A DNA stretch of 64,000 nt, taken from NCBI GenBank assembly GCA_037043455.1, contig JAWPHD010011484.1, forward strand, positions 19,493 through 83,492, in the 5' to 3' direction. The notes beneath the pieces were generated by a model. It worked only from the letters and a program-made list of their open reading frames with translations, had not been told where the DNA came from and searched no databases. The DNA comes from Cyrtodaria siliqua (lineage: Eukaryota; Mollusca; Bivalvia; Adapedonta; Hiatellidae). Shown here in pieces: positions 49,107 through 60,900 of the stretch (its first letter is position 1; the number at the start of each line of letters is the position of its first letter). A program made the translations under genes and the position numbers.

Positions 49107-49697
49107 AGTTATTCCGGTAGCCAGAGCAGTGGGGGTGCATTTCTTATGGCAAGCTTTTTTTTGTATGCATGTTTTATATGCCGACATTTAAGTTTTAGAA
49201 AGAATGGAAAAAGCAAGTACGAAATAACTGAAAAACGAATGTCAGAAATATTACACTGAAAATGCGAGTAGCAAGCATTTTCAGTCATTATTATCACCCT
49301 ACCAAACCTACCCCCTACATAGAAAAGTGAGTACGAAAGAATTGAAACACAAAGCTTAATTAGATGGTACAAGAAATCAAAGAAACTCAGATTTCAGCAT
49401 TTTTAGTACATGTATATATATATTTAATTTTCTTGGGGGAGGACCCCACCCACCTCTCATACATACAGTGTGTGAGGGAGCATCAGATTGCAGCATTTTA
49501 AGCATATGTTTTTATTCAAAATTTCTCAGGGCAGCAATCCCCCACCCCACCCACTTCGACTCAATTACGAGCACCCAATTTCAGGCCTGATAGTAGGCAC
49601 TATTATATGTTTGTTTAACTTGTATTGGTGATGACAATGCTTAGCTTTGAATGAAGTAGACTATAAATATTGTCTTTATTTCCATTAACATGTATAT
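49107..49697. other. Spacer between the two MITE copies
   Basis: Contains two similar segments (CAGATTTCAGCATTTTTAG and CAGATTGCAGCATTTTAAG) and C-rich stretches. No gene seen. Confidence 0.45.
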
Positions 49698-49739
49698 CAA
49701 TCTCATTAAAATCAGACTCTTTATTATGCTACGATACTC

Positions 49740-52700
49740 TAGAGTATCAATAATATGTAGCGGAGAGTATCAATAGTATGTAGCAGAGAGTATCAATAGT
49801 ATGTAGTGGAGAGTATCAACAGTATCAACAGCATGTAGCGGAGAGTATCAACAGTATCAATAGTATGTAGCAGAGAGTATCAATAGTATGTAGCAGAGAG
49901 TATCAATAGTATGTAGCGGAGAGTATCAAAAGCATGTAGTGGAGAGTATCAATAGCATGTAGCGGAGAGTATCAATAGCATGTAGCGGAGAGTATCAATA
50001 GTATGTAGCGGAGAGTATCAATAGTATGTAGCGGAGAGTATCAATAGCATGTAGCGGAGAGTATCAATAGCATGTAGCAGAGAGTATCAATAGCATGTAG
50101 CAGAGAGTATCAATAGCATGTTGCGGAGAGTATCAATAGCATGTAGCTAAGAGTATCAATAGCATGTAGCAGAGAGTATCAATAGTATGTAGCGGAGAGT
50201 ATCAATAGTATGTAGCGGAGAGTATCAATAGTATGTAGCGGAGAGTATCAATAGTATGTAGCGGAGAGTATCAATAGCATGTAGCGGGGAGTATCAGTAG
50301 CATGTAGCGGAGAGTATCAGTAGCATGTAGCGGAGAGTATCAATAGCATGTAGCGGAGAGTATCAACAGTATGTAGCGGAGAGTATCAACAGTATGTAGC
50401 GGAGAGTATCAACAGTATGTAGGGGAGAGTATCAATAACAGTATGTAGCGGAGAGTATCAACAGTATGTAGCGGAGAGTATCAGCAGTATGTAGCGGAGA
50501 GTATCAGCAGTATGTAGCGGAGAGTATCAGTAGTATGTAGCGGAGAGTATCAGCAGTATGTAGCGGAGAGTATCAGCAGTATGTAGCGGAGAGTATCAAC
50601 AGTATGTAGTGGAGAGTATCAATAGTATGTAGCGGAGAGTATCAATAGTATATAGCGGATAGTATCAATAGTATGTAGCGGAGAGTATGAATAGTATGTA
50701 GCGGAGAGTATCAATAGTATGTAGCGGAGAGTATCAATAGTATGTAGCGGATAGTATCAATAGTATGTAGCGGAGAGTATCAATAGTATGTAGCGGAGAG
50801 TATCAATAGTATGTAGCGGAGAGTATCAATAGCATGTAGCGGGGAGTATCAGTAGCATGTAGCGGAGAGTATCAATAGCATGTAGCAGAGAGTATCAACA
50901 GTATGTAGCGGAGAGTATCAATAGTATGTAGCGGAGAGTATCAACAGTATGTAGGGGAGAGTATCAATAACAGTATGTAGCGGAGGGTATCAACAGTATG
51001 TAGCGGAGAGTATCAATAGTATGTAGCGGAGAGTATCAGCAGTATGTAGCGGAGAGTATCAGCAGTATGTAGCGGAGAGTATCAGCAGTATGTAGCGGAG
51101 AGTATCAACAGTATGTAGTGGAGAGTATCAACAGTATGTAGCGGAGAGTATCAACAGTATGTAGCGGAGAGTATCAACAGTATGTAGCGGAGAGTATCAA
51201 CAGTATATTGCGGAGAGTATCAACAGTATGTAGCGGAGAGTATCAACAGTATGTAGCGGAGAGTACCAACAGTATGTAGCGGTGAGTGTCAACAGGTGTC
51301 AACAGTATGTAGCAGAAAGTTTCAATAGTATGTAGTGGAGAGTATCAACAGTATCAAAAGTATGTCACAGAGTACCAACAGTATGTAGCGGAGAGTATCA
51401 ACAGTATGTAGCGGAGAGTATCAACATTTTGTAGCGGAGAGTATCAAACAGTATGTAGCTGAGAGTATCAACAGTATGTAGCGGAGAGTATCAACAGTAT
51501 GTAGCGGAGAGTATCAACATTTTGTAGCAGAGAGTATCAACAGTATGTAGCAGAGAGTATCAACAGTATGTAGCAGAGAGTATCAACAGTATGTAGCAGT
51601 GAGTATCAACAGTATGTAGCGGAGAGTATCAACAGTATGTAGCGGAGAGTTATCAACAGTATGTAGCGGAGAGTATCAACCGTATGTAGCGGAGTGTATC
51701 AACAGTATTTAGCAGAAGAGTATCAACAGTATGTAGCGGAGTGTATCAACAGTATGTAGCGGAGAGTATCAACAGTATGTTACGGAGAGTATCAACAGTA
51801 TGTAGCGGAGAGTATCAACAGTACGTAGCAGAGAGTATCAACAGTACGTAGCGGAGAGTACCAACAGTACGTAGCGGAGAGTTACCAACAGTACATAGCG
51901 GAGAGTTACAACAGTATGTAGCGGAGAGTAACAACAGTACGTAGCGGAGAGTAACAACAGTACGTAGCGGAGAGTATCAACATTTTGTAGCGGAGAGTAT
52001 CAACAGTATGTAGAGGAGAGTATCAACAGTATGTAGCGGAGAGTATCAACAGTAGGTAGCGGAGAGTATCAACAGTATGTAGCGGAGAGTATCAACAGTA
52101 TGTAGAGAGAGTATCAACAGTATGTAGCAGAGAGTATCAACAGTATGTAGCTGAGTGTATCAACCGTATGTAGCGGAGAGTATCAACAGTATGTAGCGGA
52201 GAGTATCAACAGTATGTAGCGGAGAGTATCAATAGTATGTAGCGGAGAGTATCAACAGATAGTACATAGCGGAGAGTATCAATAGTACGTAGCGGAGAGT
52301 ATCAATAGTATGTAGCGGAGAGTATCAATAGTATGTAGCGGAGAGTATCTACAGTATATAGTGGAGAGTATCAGTAGTATGTATCGGAGAGTATCAATAG
52401 TATGTTGTTGAGAGTATCAATAGTACGTAGCGGAGAGTATCAACAGTATGTAGTGGAGAGTATCTACAGTATGTAGTGGAGAGTATCAACAGTATGTAGT
52501 GGAGAGTATCAATAGTATGTAGTGGAGAGTATCTACAGTATGTACCAGAGAGTATCAACAGTATGTAGTGGAGAGTATCAATAGTATGTAGCAGAGAGTA
52601 TCAACAGTATGTAGCGGAGAGTATCAACAGTATGTAGTGGAGAGTATCAACAGTATGTAATGGAGAGTATCAATAGTATGTAGCAGAGAGTATCAATAGT

Positions 52701-55700
52701 GTGTAGCGGAGAGTATCAATAGTGTGTAGTGGAGAGTATCAATAGTGTGTAGTGGAGAGTATCTACAGTATGTAGTGGAGAGTATCAATAGTATGTAGCG
52801 GAGAGTATCAACAGTATGTAGCAGAGAGTATCAACAGTATGTAGCAGAGAGTATCAAAAGTATGTAGTGGAGTGTATCAATAGTATGTAGTGGAGAGTAT
52901 CAATAGTATGTAGCGGAGAGTATCAATAGTATGTAGTGGAGAGTATCAACAGTATGTAGCAGAGAGTATCAAAAGTATGTAGTGGAGTGTATCAATAGTA
53001 TGTAGTGGAGAGTATCAATAGTATGTAGCGGAGAGTATCAATAGCATGTAGTGGAGAGTATCAACAGTATGTACTGGAGAGTATCAACAGTATGTAGTGG
53101 AGAGTATCAATAGTACATAGTGGAGAGTATCAATAGTATGTAATGAAGAGTATCAACAGTACGTAGTGGAGAGTATCAATAGTACGTAGTGGAGAGTATC
53201 AATAGTATGTAGTGGAGAGTATCAATAGTATGTAGTGGAGAGTATCTACAGTATGTAGTGGAGAGATTGATTGAATTGATTGAATTGGATTTTATAGTCG
53301 CACCAACAGCTAAGGGCATATGGCGACTTTCCAGCTTCCACTGGTGGAGGAAGACTCCAGGTGCCCCTCCGTACAATTTTCGTGCACGGGCGGGCACCTG
53401 GGTAGAACCACCGACGTTCCGCAAGTCAGCTGGATAGCTTTCTCACATAAAGATTCCAAGGCCCCTGAGGTATCGAACCTACAGCGGTGAGGGGCAAGTG
53501 ATTTCAAGTCAGAGACGTTAACCACTCGGCCACGGACGCCCCATGTAGTGGAGAGTATCAACAGTATATAGCGGAGAGTATCAATAGTACATAGCGGAGA
53601 GTATCAATAGTATGTAGCGGAGAGTATCAATAGTATGTAGTGGAGAGTATCAACAGTATGTAGTGGAGAGTATCAATAGTATGTAGTGGAGAGTAACTAC
53701 AGTATGTAGTGGAGAGTATCAATAGTATGTAGTGGAGAGTATCTACAGTATGTAGCGGAGAGTATCAACAGTATGTAGCAGAGAGTATCAACAGTATGTA
53801 GTGGAGAGTATCAATAGTATGTAGTGGAGAGTATCTACAGTATGTAGTGGAGAGTATCAATAGTATGTTGTGGAGAGTATCAATAGTATGTAGCGGAGAG
53901 TATCAATAGTATGTAGTGGAGAGTATCTACAGTATGTAGTGGAGAGTATCAACAGTATGTAGCGGAGAGTATCAATAGTATGTAGTGGAGAGTATCTACA
54001 GTATGTAGTGGAGAGTATCATCAGTATGTACCAGATAGTATCAACAGAATGTAGTGGAGAGTATCAATAGTATGTAGCAGAGAGTATCAACAGTATGTAG
54101 CGGAGAGTATCAACAGTATGTAGCGGAGAGAATCAGTAGTATGTAGCGGAGAGTATCAACAGTATGTAGTGGAGAGTATCAACAGTATGTAATGGAGAGT
54201 ATCAATAGTATGTGGCGGAGAGTATCAATAGTATGTAGCGGAGAGTATCAACAGTATGTGTAGCGGAGAGTATCAATAGTATGTAGCGGAGAGTTTCAAT
54301 AGTATGTAGTTGAGAGTATCAATAGTATGTAGTGGAGAGTATCAATAGTATGTAGCGGAGAGTATCAATAGTATGTAGCGGAGAGTATCAATAGTATGTA
54401 GTGGAGAGTATCAATAACAGTATGTAGCGGAGAGTATCAACAGTATGTAGCGGAGAGTATCAGTAGTATGTAGCGGAGAGTATCAACAGTATGTAGCAGA
54501 GAGTCTCAACGGTATGAAGTTGAGAGTATCAATAGTATGTAGTGGAGAGTATCAATAGTATGTAGTGGAGAGTATCAATAGTATGTAGTGGAGAGTATCT
54601 ACAGTATGTAGTGGAGAGTATCAACAGTATGTACCAGATAGTATCAACAGTATGTAGTGGAGAGTATCAATAGTATGTAGCAGAGAGTATCAACAGTATG
54701 TAGCGGAGAGTATCAACAGTATGTAGCGGAGAGTATCAATAGTATGTAGCGGAGAGTATCAACAGTATGTAGTGGAGAGTATCAACAGTATATAATGGAG
54801 AGTATCAATAGTATGTAGCGGAGAGTATCAATAGTATGTAGCGGAGAGTATCAACAGTATGTGTAGCGGAGAGTATCAATAGTATGTAGCGGAGAGTATC
54901 AATAGTACGTAGTTGAGAGTATCAATAGTATGTAGTGGAGAGTATCAATAGTATGTAGCGGAGAGTATCAATAGTATGTAGCGGAGAGTATCAATAGTAT
55001 GTAGCGGAGAGTATCAATAACAGTATGTAGCGGAGAGTATCAACAGTATGTAGCGGAGTGTATGAATAGTATGTAGTGGAGAGTATCAATAGTATGTAGC
55101 AGAGAGTATCAATAGCATGTAGCGGAGAGTATCAACAGCATGTAGTGGAGAGTATCAACAGTATGTAGTGGAGAGTATCAATAGTACATAGTGGCGAGTA
55201 TCAATAGTACGTAGTGGAGAGTATCAACAGTATGTAGTGGAGAGTATCAACAGTACATAGTGGAGAGTATCAATAGTATGTAGTGGAGAGTATCAACAGT
55301 ATGTAGCGGAGAGTATCAACAGTATGTAGCGGAGAGTATCAACAGTACATAGCAGAGAGTATCAATAGTATGTAGGGGAGAGTATCAATAGTATGTAGTG
55401 GAGAGTATCAACAGTATGTAGTGGAGAGTATCAACAGTATGTAGTGGAGAGTATCAATAGTATGTAGTGGAGAGTATCTACAGTATGGAGAGTATCAACA
55501 GTATGTAGTGGAGAGTATCAATAGTATGTAGGGGAGAGTATCAACAGTATGTAGTGGAGAGTATCAACAGTACATAGTGGAGAGTATCAATAGTATGTAG
55601 TGGAGAGTATCAATAGTATGTAGTGGAGAGTATCAACAGTATGTAGCAGAGAGTATCAACAGTACATAGCGGAGAGTATCAATAGTATGTAGGGGAGAGT

Positions 55701-55935
55701 ATCAATAGTATGTAGTGGAGAGTATCAACAGTATGTAGTGGAGAGTATCAATAGTATGTAGTGGAGAGTATCTACAGTATGTAGTGGAGGGTATCAACAG
55801 TATGTAGCAGAGAGTATCAACAGTATGTAGTGGAGAGTATCAACAGTATATAGTGGAGAGTATCAACAGTATGTAGTGGAGAGTATCAATAGTATGTAGT
55901 GGAGAGTGTCAATAGAACGTAGCAGAGAGTATCAA
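49740..55935 (+). repeat. 23-bp tandem array (about 260 copies)
   Basis: The unit is TAGCGGAGAGTATCAACAGT plus ATG, with CGG/TGG/CAG and CAACAG/CAATAG/CAGCAG/CTACAG variants. Variant types cluster: CATGTAG units lie mainly in the left part, AGTGG units in the right part. There is one insertion at 53266-53542. Confidence 0.95.
53266..53542 (-). mobile_element. tRNA-derived SINE in the 23-bp array, 13-bp target duplication
   Basis: On the minus strand it starts GGGGCGTCCGTGGCCGAG then TGGTTAACG (A-box-like) and has GGTTCGATACC (B box, complement of 53469-53479). The central domain includes TCGGTGGTTCTACCCAGG and ACCTGGAGTCTTCCTCCACC. The 3' tail is an ATTGATTGAATTGATTGAAT-like simple repeat (read on plus). 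The flanks are ATGTAGTGGAGAG at 53253-53265 and 53543-53555. At 277 bp it has a typical SINE size. Confidence 0.9.
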
Positions 55936-56044
55936 AGCATAATTAGGATTTGATGTTAAGGTGATTGATAAAATATAAATCTAGTAATACTAAACAATAC
56001 TAAAGATTAACGATGGAGTATTAGTGTTGTAATTATTTAAATGT

Positions 56045-56265
56045 TGAAGTATGAACTCTAAAATTTGAAGTGTGAAGTGTGAACTGTGAAGTCTGAAATA
56101 TGAACTCTCAAGTATATGTATGAACTTTGAAGTCTTTATTTTCGTGTATAAGTATGAACTCCGAAGTTTGAAGTTTGAAGTCTGAAGTGTGAACTTTGAA
56201 GTTTGAAATCTGAAGTCTGAAGTTTGAAGTCTGAAGTTGAAGTCTGAACTCTGAACTCTGAAGTC
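56045..56265 (+). repeat. Short-period low-complexity repeat (GAAGTTT/GAACTCT)
   Basis: Runs of TGAAGTTTGAAGTCTGAAGT with a 7-bp period. Confidence 0.85.
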
Positions 56266-56830
56266 ACCACAGGTCTTTCATACTTTTGAGTTGTAGTTCA
56301 GAATTATAATACTTGTTTCTCCTTTGTATGAAATTACTACATATCAAAACTTTGAGCCATTGGACCTGTTGTTTTTCTTGCTTCTTCTGCCACTGCTGCT
56401 GTTGTTGTTGTTGTTGCTGTTGTTGTTTATTGTGATCACCTTCATTAAATAGACAGTGTGTTACAAGTCCTGAATACTATGATAGTTTATCGCAGTGTCC
56501 AGTCTACCCAATCATTGTGGACAAAGATGGATATAAATCTCCACATCAAAGACATAGAAAAAAAGTCGTTGCTTTTATAAATACATATGATACTAGGTTA
56601 TTTTTCACCAGATTGACAGAATGCATAGCTAATTTCATCTCCTGTTATAAGAGACATGTTAGCCAGCAGAGCATCTACAGGCCCTCTTGGGCCACTTGTT
56701 TATAAATAAGTAGTCAAGGAGACCAGTTGACCAGATACATAAAATGTGTTGTTAAAAATGGATTTTGTTTTAAGGGATAATTATTCGAGCACTTTTCCCA
56801 TCCTTCATTTTATGTTCCTCAATCTTATAG
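56266..56830. other. Intron end: microsatellite and HINE tail remnant
   Basis: (CTG/TTG)n lies at about 56390-56430. At 56643-56702 a GGCC-family tail (GTTATAAGAGACATGTTAGC, CAGCAGAGCATC, GGCCCTCTTGGGCC, ACTTGTTT) survives without its head. The last 100 bases are the acceptor region of the terminal exon. Confidence 0.6.
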
Positions 56831-56939
56831 GTGCGAATGCTACGACTACCTTTTCGAAATTGCTGTTGAGATGAAAAAGGCGGGACTTGATCCAGCAGAG
56901 GTGCCCACACCTCCAGAGGGAGCTTATGCGCAGATGTAA
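56831..56939 (+). CDS. APIP: APIP / methylthioribulose-1-phosphate dehydratase, terminal coding exon with stop
   Basis: The acceptor is AATCTTATAG, after a T-rich tract. The first base (g) completes the Met codon, followed by [20 protein letters not shown] and a short Pro/Glu-rich C-terminus ending in AQM and TAA at 56937-56939. The family's conserved CECYDYLF helix is intact. The tail beyond AGLDP is the normally variable end of the protein. Together the three exons encode about 137 residues, a bit over half of the roughly 240-residue family length, so the N-terminal part, including the family's conserved active-site Cys, is not in this window. The exon sits 11.1 kb after the previous one, beyond a 6-kb 23-bp repeat array. 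Confidence 0.95.
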
Positions 56940-57120
56940 TCAGACGACTCTTACATTACTTTACCACATGACTTACATACCTGAGTACATACCTGATTAC
57001 ATAACTGATTAGTTTATTTATATATATATATATTTAGATTCACTTGATACTTTCTGTTGAAAAAAAAAAAAGCATCTAATTTCGAATCGACTTCACTTTT
57101 TGTTAGGCGGAGCTAATTGT

Positions 57121-57290
57121 GCACGCATCCAGTGAGGTAGGTTAAGCTAGCTGTGCACGCATCCAGTGTGGTAGGTGAAGCTAACTGTGCATGCATCCAG
57201 TGTGGTAGGTGAAGCTAACTGTGCACGCATCCGGTGTGGTAGGTGAAGCTAACTGTGCACGCATCCGGTGTACCTCAATAGAAATGGGCT
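57121..57290 (+). repeat. 34-bp tandem repeat, five copies
   Basis: GCACGCATCC recurs at 57121, 57155, 57189, 57223 and 57257 with GTGGTAGGTGAAGCTAACT between. It is in the probable APIP 3' UTR. Confidence 0.9.
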
Positions 57291-57391
57291 ATTCGGCAGT
57301 CTCAAAATACACTGATAATATTTATCTTACTTGTACCAACCTTTCAAGGCACGTTATTGTTGGTACTATAACAACGGGAAAATAATGTAAA

Positions 57392-57536
57392 TATAAGAAT
57401 TGATTCTCAAATTGTCAGCGTTTATGCGGTTTTGATATCGGTCGGGAATGGAAAATTTACCAAAAAGAGCTAACACACCACTACCTGCGTTAAAAACTGC
57501 ATAAACACCAACAAATTGTGAATCAATTCTTAAATA
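57392..57536. mobile_element. Foldback (MITE-like) element in the APIP 3' UTR
   Basis: TATAAGAATTGATTCTCAAA...GTTTATGC at 57392 pairs with GCATAAACACC...TGAATCAATTCTTAAATA ending at 57536. The arms are about 43 bp with a few mismatches and a loop of about 58 bp. Confidence 0.75.
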
Positions 57537-57760
57537 TATATATGAACTATATTGTATATGGAAACCATGACCATTTGAACCATTTGCACATAAATGCATA
57601 CATATACTCCTGGTGAATGGTAATAAACACTAACTGCATGTAATAGCTAAAGCAATAAATCATAATCTGTACATAAATGGTGGATATCTTGAAGGAAATT
57701 CCATTAGTATATTTGCATTTAATGTTTTAACAAGCATTACTACAATAAACACTTGTACAC

Positions 57761-58589
57761 CTTGCCTGGTGTGATTCAAATTTAGTTTCCATCTGATAGA
57801 CCTTATTGTTCAGTGCAAGTCTGGAAGCTAGTCAGCTCTAACAAGTTGTGTGTGTGTGTGTGTGTTTGTGTGTGTCGTTCACCATAAGACCGATGAGACA
57901 TCTCAAAGTATAGGCACAATAGAGTCTGGACAGTGCTTCTTGCAGTAACTACGTTGTATCTGTATTGCTGGGTGCTGTCATCTCAGTTAAGTGCGTAGTA
58001 TCTTGTCACTGCTGCTCTATTTAGTTGTCGCTGTGGCGGTGAGGTGGGGAGTCTGGATGACATCCGCTACGGTGGTTGCTTCAATGAACTACTGGACTGG
58101 TGTAGTTTATGTAGCCCAGTTTGGGGCCACACCCATCACTGTATGACCCCTGCGCTGCACATACTCTCCGATGGCCTGTACATCTTCCATCTTCTGCCTG
58201 AGTCTTCCATCTTCAGCGTCGATAACGCTGAGGCGTTTGTGTAAATATATCAAGAAGAACACCAAATGTAAACTTGATGGGCTTTTTACACTGACAGGAA
58301 ACCTGAACCAACTTGTTTACTATGGTGCTAACTGGGCATTGCTTACTTGATATCATGTCATAGAGGAGATGGGCACACTGGGAACCAGGTGTTGAACATG
58401 TTTTATAAATCATTTAGATAACTGGTTTACACAAGTTAATACATATTGTATGAGAGTTTTAGGTATACAATAATTAACAAGTAACCTCATAATTCGTCTG
58501 GTGATTTATTACCCCATTATTCTTAAAGTGAATTATACCTGTGTAATCAGTTTACTTTAAAATGCATGTAATTTAAAAACAGAGATTAT
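57761..58589. other. Downstream of APIP, no gene supported
   Basis: (GT)n lies at about 57849-57877. On the minus strand 58140-58250 a frame reads SVIDAEDGRLRQKMEDVQAI then GEYVQRRG before stops. It is faintly reminiscent of a winged-helix C-terminus but too weak to call. Confidence 0.4.
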
Positions 58590-58980
58590 TTAACTGCTGG
58601 GATCGATTATAGGGAAATCCTTCATGAGATGGCGTGTGGTTCTTTTCACGAAGGAGCATAAGTGAGTGAGTGAAAAAACAACCCACGCCTACCACCGAGT
58701 TAAGGATTTCCATATAATCGATCACAACAGTTAAATAATCGATTTATTACATTTTTAATCAGATTATGTACGATTTTAATCAGAAGTATTCGCTTTATTT
58801 AGCATTATCGGTGGATTACGTCGACGTCACCAACACGTTATTGACGTAACTCAACGTCGCAGTTAGTTAATTTTGTGTCGGAGTTAGTTATTAATATTTA
58901 GCGATTATGAATATTCTTTCACTGAGAAGTCCTAATCTTTCACTCACAGAAATGTAATAAATGGATATAATTGTTTGATT
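58586..58980 (+). repeat. Diverged copy of the S1 foldback repeat
   Basis: AACTGCTGGGATCGATTATA at 58591 pairs with the region ending AATCGATCACAACAGTT near 58733. It is followed by TCGACGTCACCAACACG and ACAGAAATGTAATAAATGG, collinear with 30829-31180. Confidence 0.75.
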
Positions 58981-59555
58981 GGGTGATTAGGAAATATTAC
59001 CCTCAATCTAAACTTGAGTTGTGGCAGCTTAAAACTATGATTGTGGCTCCAGCGAAAAATGGAGCGTTTACAACAGAATTTGCAGCAACTCTGCAGGTGA
59101 ACAGGTTCTAGGCCCATCCTGCATAGTTTAATCTCAATGTAAATGGAGGGTGGGCCTGTTTGCGCCATATAACCTTTTTTATGTTGGTGTACTGTAAAAT
59201 CCAATTCAACTTGACTCCCTTTTCCATTCATTGAATAGTGTGCATTTGACTGTAAGTGAATTAATACACATGTATCTACAAATTAAACGGTATGTGTGAA
59301 AACTCATGTTTTTGTTCTTATTTTCACCGAATTGAAATTCATAATCAATGTTCTTATCAACTTAAGCTAAAAATTGCAGTCTAGTCTTTGCTGAAAGCAG
59401 AGATCTCCAATGCTCTAATGTTAAAACAGAGTCATAAAAATCAGCTTGTGTTTACTCTTTCTTAGTTTGATCTGTTGGTAGAAGTAATATTTATAGCGTT
59501 TTATTTTTTGAGTAGATACGATTTATATTGCTTCTCGAGGGCCATACCACATGTT
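58981..59555. other. Unassigned sequence
   Basis: A/T-rich; the short open frame on the minus strand (58944-59231) has no recognisable feature. Confidence 0.4.
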
Positions 59556-59935
59556 TCAAATGAGTGATATCAAGGTTTCTGATTCGAACAAGTGATATCA
59601 CTCATTCACTTGAATTGATGATATTGCTCAGTCAAAAAGGTAGTTAAAAAAAAAACTCATTCAAATAAGTGATATTACTCGTTCGTTTTGAATACATGAT
59701 ATCACTCATTTAAACAGGTGACCACTCTATTGATTCCAATAGTCTTCCACTTATTCAGTAGGTGATATCACTCATTTGTTGCGAAAGTGTGATATCTTCT
59801 GTTCGAATGGGTGGTAACTATCATGTATTCTTTTGAATCAGTGATATCACTCATTCGAATGAGTGATCAAATGAGTGATATCACCTATTAAATGAGGGAT
59901 ATCACCAATTTGAATCAGTGATATCACAAACTTGG
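59556..59935. repeat. Cluster of GTGATATCAC palindromes
   Basis: About ten GATAT(C/T) cores occur with flanks ACTCATTC or GAATGAGT, for example AGTGATATCACTCATTCG at 59841 followed by AATGAGTGATC. Spacing is irregular, about 20-60 bp. The whole region is highly self-complementary. Confidence 0.85.
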
Positions 59936-60219
59936 ATTGAAAACCAAAATGGCACCGCATAATTACTTTGCTTTGTATCATGAAAACACTTGTGTGATTT
60001 ATTGCCAAATGGATGGGTATTGTTAAATGCAACAAAATAACACTTTATAGAGTAAAGCATCAACATGCCCTCTTGTTATTAGTATGTGTCATGATGTCAT
60101 GCCCGACTTCATAATAAAACACTCTTTACATAAGGGATGTAACTCTTGCAGTCTTATTTTTTTTTGTCATTTTAAACAAATATATATTGTTGATGTTTTC
60201 GAAAATGTTTGTAGTTTTT
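59936..60219. other. Unassigned sequence
   Basis: No repeat or gene recognised except a weak tail-like AACATGCCCTCTTGTTAT at 60062. Confidence 0.4.
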
Positions 60220-60486
60220 AGCTCTACTGGCCAAAGGCCAGCAGAGCTTATGGGATGCCGAGTTGTCCGTCGTCCGTCCGTCGTTAACTTTTGTCTCGTT
60301 CAAGACAATAGGGCCTTCATTTTTCATCTGATCTTTACCAAACTTTACCAGATTGTTAATATCAATGAAAGCTTGGACAAGTTCGAAAACCAGCCAGATC
60401 GGACCAGTAACAGCGGAGTTATGGCGCTTTATTTAGTAAAAAAATCTATATTTTGCCTTGTTAAGACATCGATTGGGCCTTCATTT
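60220..60486 (+). mobile_element. E13: GGCC-family 5' fragment
   Basis: The head is AGCTCTACTGGCC-AAA-GGCCAGCAGAGCT, then GTCCGTCGTCCGTCCGTCG and about one and a half 162-bp units. It is cut by the next head. Confidence 0.7.
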
Positions 60487-60896
60487 TTAGCTCGCCTCCA
60501 CGAAGTGGGGGCCCCGGCATCAGCGGTGGCGTCAGTGTATGTATTTTCCACCTCCAACATTAAAGTTTTTGGGGTAGCTTTTTGTAAATGCATGTATTTC
60601 ATCAACTATGCATATTAGGCTGCTCATAATGGCCAAACAGCTTCTTTCATACATTAACATTGATATGCTGAAGATAAATTGGGTAACAAATATTAATGTA
60701 TATTTTTTTTTTCATCTTTTGTGGACTTACACTTTTTACACCAATATCAACGTTAAAGTTTTTGGGCCAAGTTTTTGTAATGCATGTATTTCATCAACTA
60801 TGCATAGTAGGCTGCTGATATTTGCCATACAGCTTCTTTGATACATCAACATTGATATGCGGATAAATTAGGGAAAAAATATTATTATTTATCATT
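60487..60896 (+). mobile_element. E14: AGCTCGCCTCCAC-family fragment
   Basis: The head is AGCTCGCCTCCAC-GAA-GTGGGGGC. The body has two units (ATTAAAGTTTTTGGG, GCATGTATTTCATCAACTAT, CAGCTTCTTT), and a third related unit lies at 62840-62980. Confidence 0.55.
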
Positions 60897-60900
60897 TTTT

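Larger units (their letters stand above)
49698..55967. mobile_element. Expanded MITE carrying the 23-bp array
   Basis: The left end is CAATCTCATTAAAATCAGAC...GATACTCT and the right end AGAGTATCAAAGCATAATTA...GTGATTG. They match the ends of the 105-bp MITE at 49002-49106. The interior is the 23-bp array plus a SINE. Confidence 0.7.
45755..56830 (+). other. APIP intron (11.1 kb), dominated by a 23-bp array
   Basis: This is a phase 2 intron with GTGAGT donor and CTTATAG acceptor. It holds one short GATC-type HINE-like element, about 3 kb of mostly unrecognised sequence, a MITE, and the 23-bp array with its embedded SINE. Confidence 0.9.
56940..57760 (+). other. APIP 3' UTR (approximate) with candidate poly(A) signals
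   Basis: This is the sequence following the APIP stop. AATAAA occurs at 57622-57627, 57654-57659 and 57744-57749. A (GT)n tract follows at about 57849-57877. Which signal is used cannot be decided from the sequence. The region also holds a (TA)n run near 57019-57035, an A-run near 57060, five 34-bp repeats (57121-57290) and a foldback element (57392-57536). Confidence 0.55.

Noticed and set aside
53266..53542. Functional tRNA gene on the minus strand
   Set aside because: A and B boxes are present, but the sequence continues into a SINE core and simple-repeat tail with target duplication. The tRNA fold is not complete.
58044..58413. Possible C-terminal exon or pseudogene on the minus strand, loosely like DDRGK1 (SVIDAEDGRL..., GEYVQRRG)
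   Set aside because: Only about 27 residues can be lined up with low identity from memory and a frameshift is needed. There are no convincing splice sites. A protein database search would settle it.
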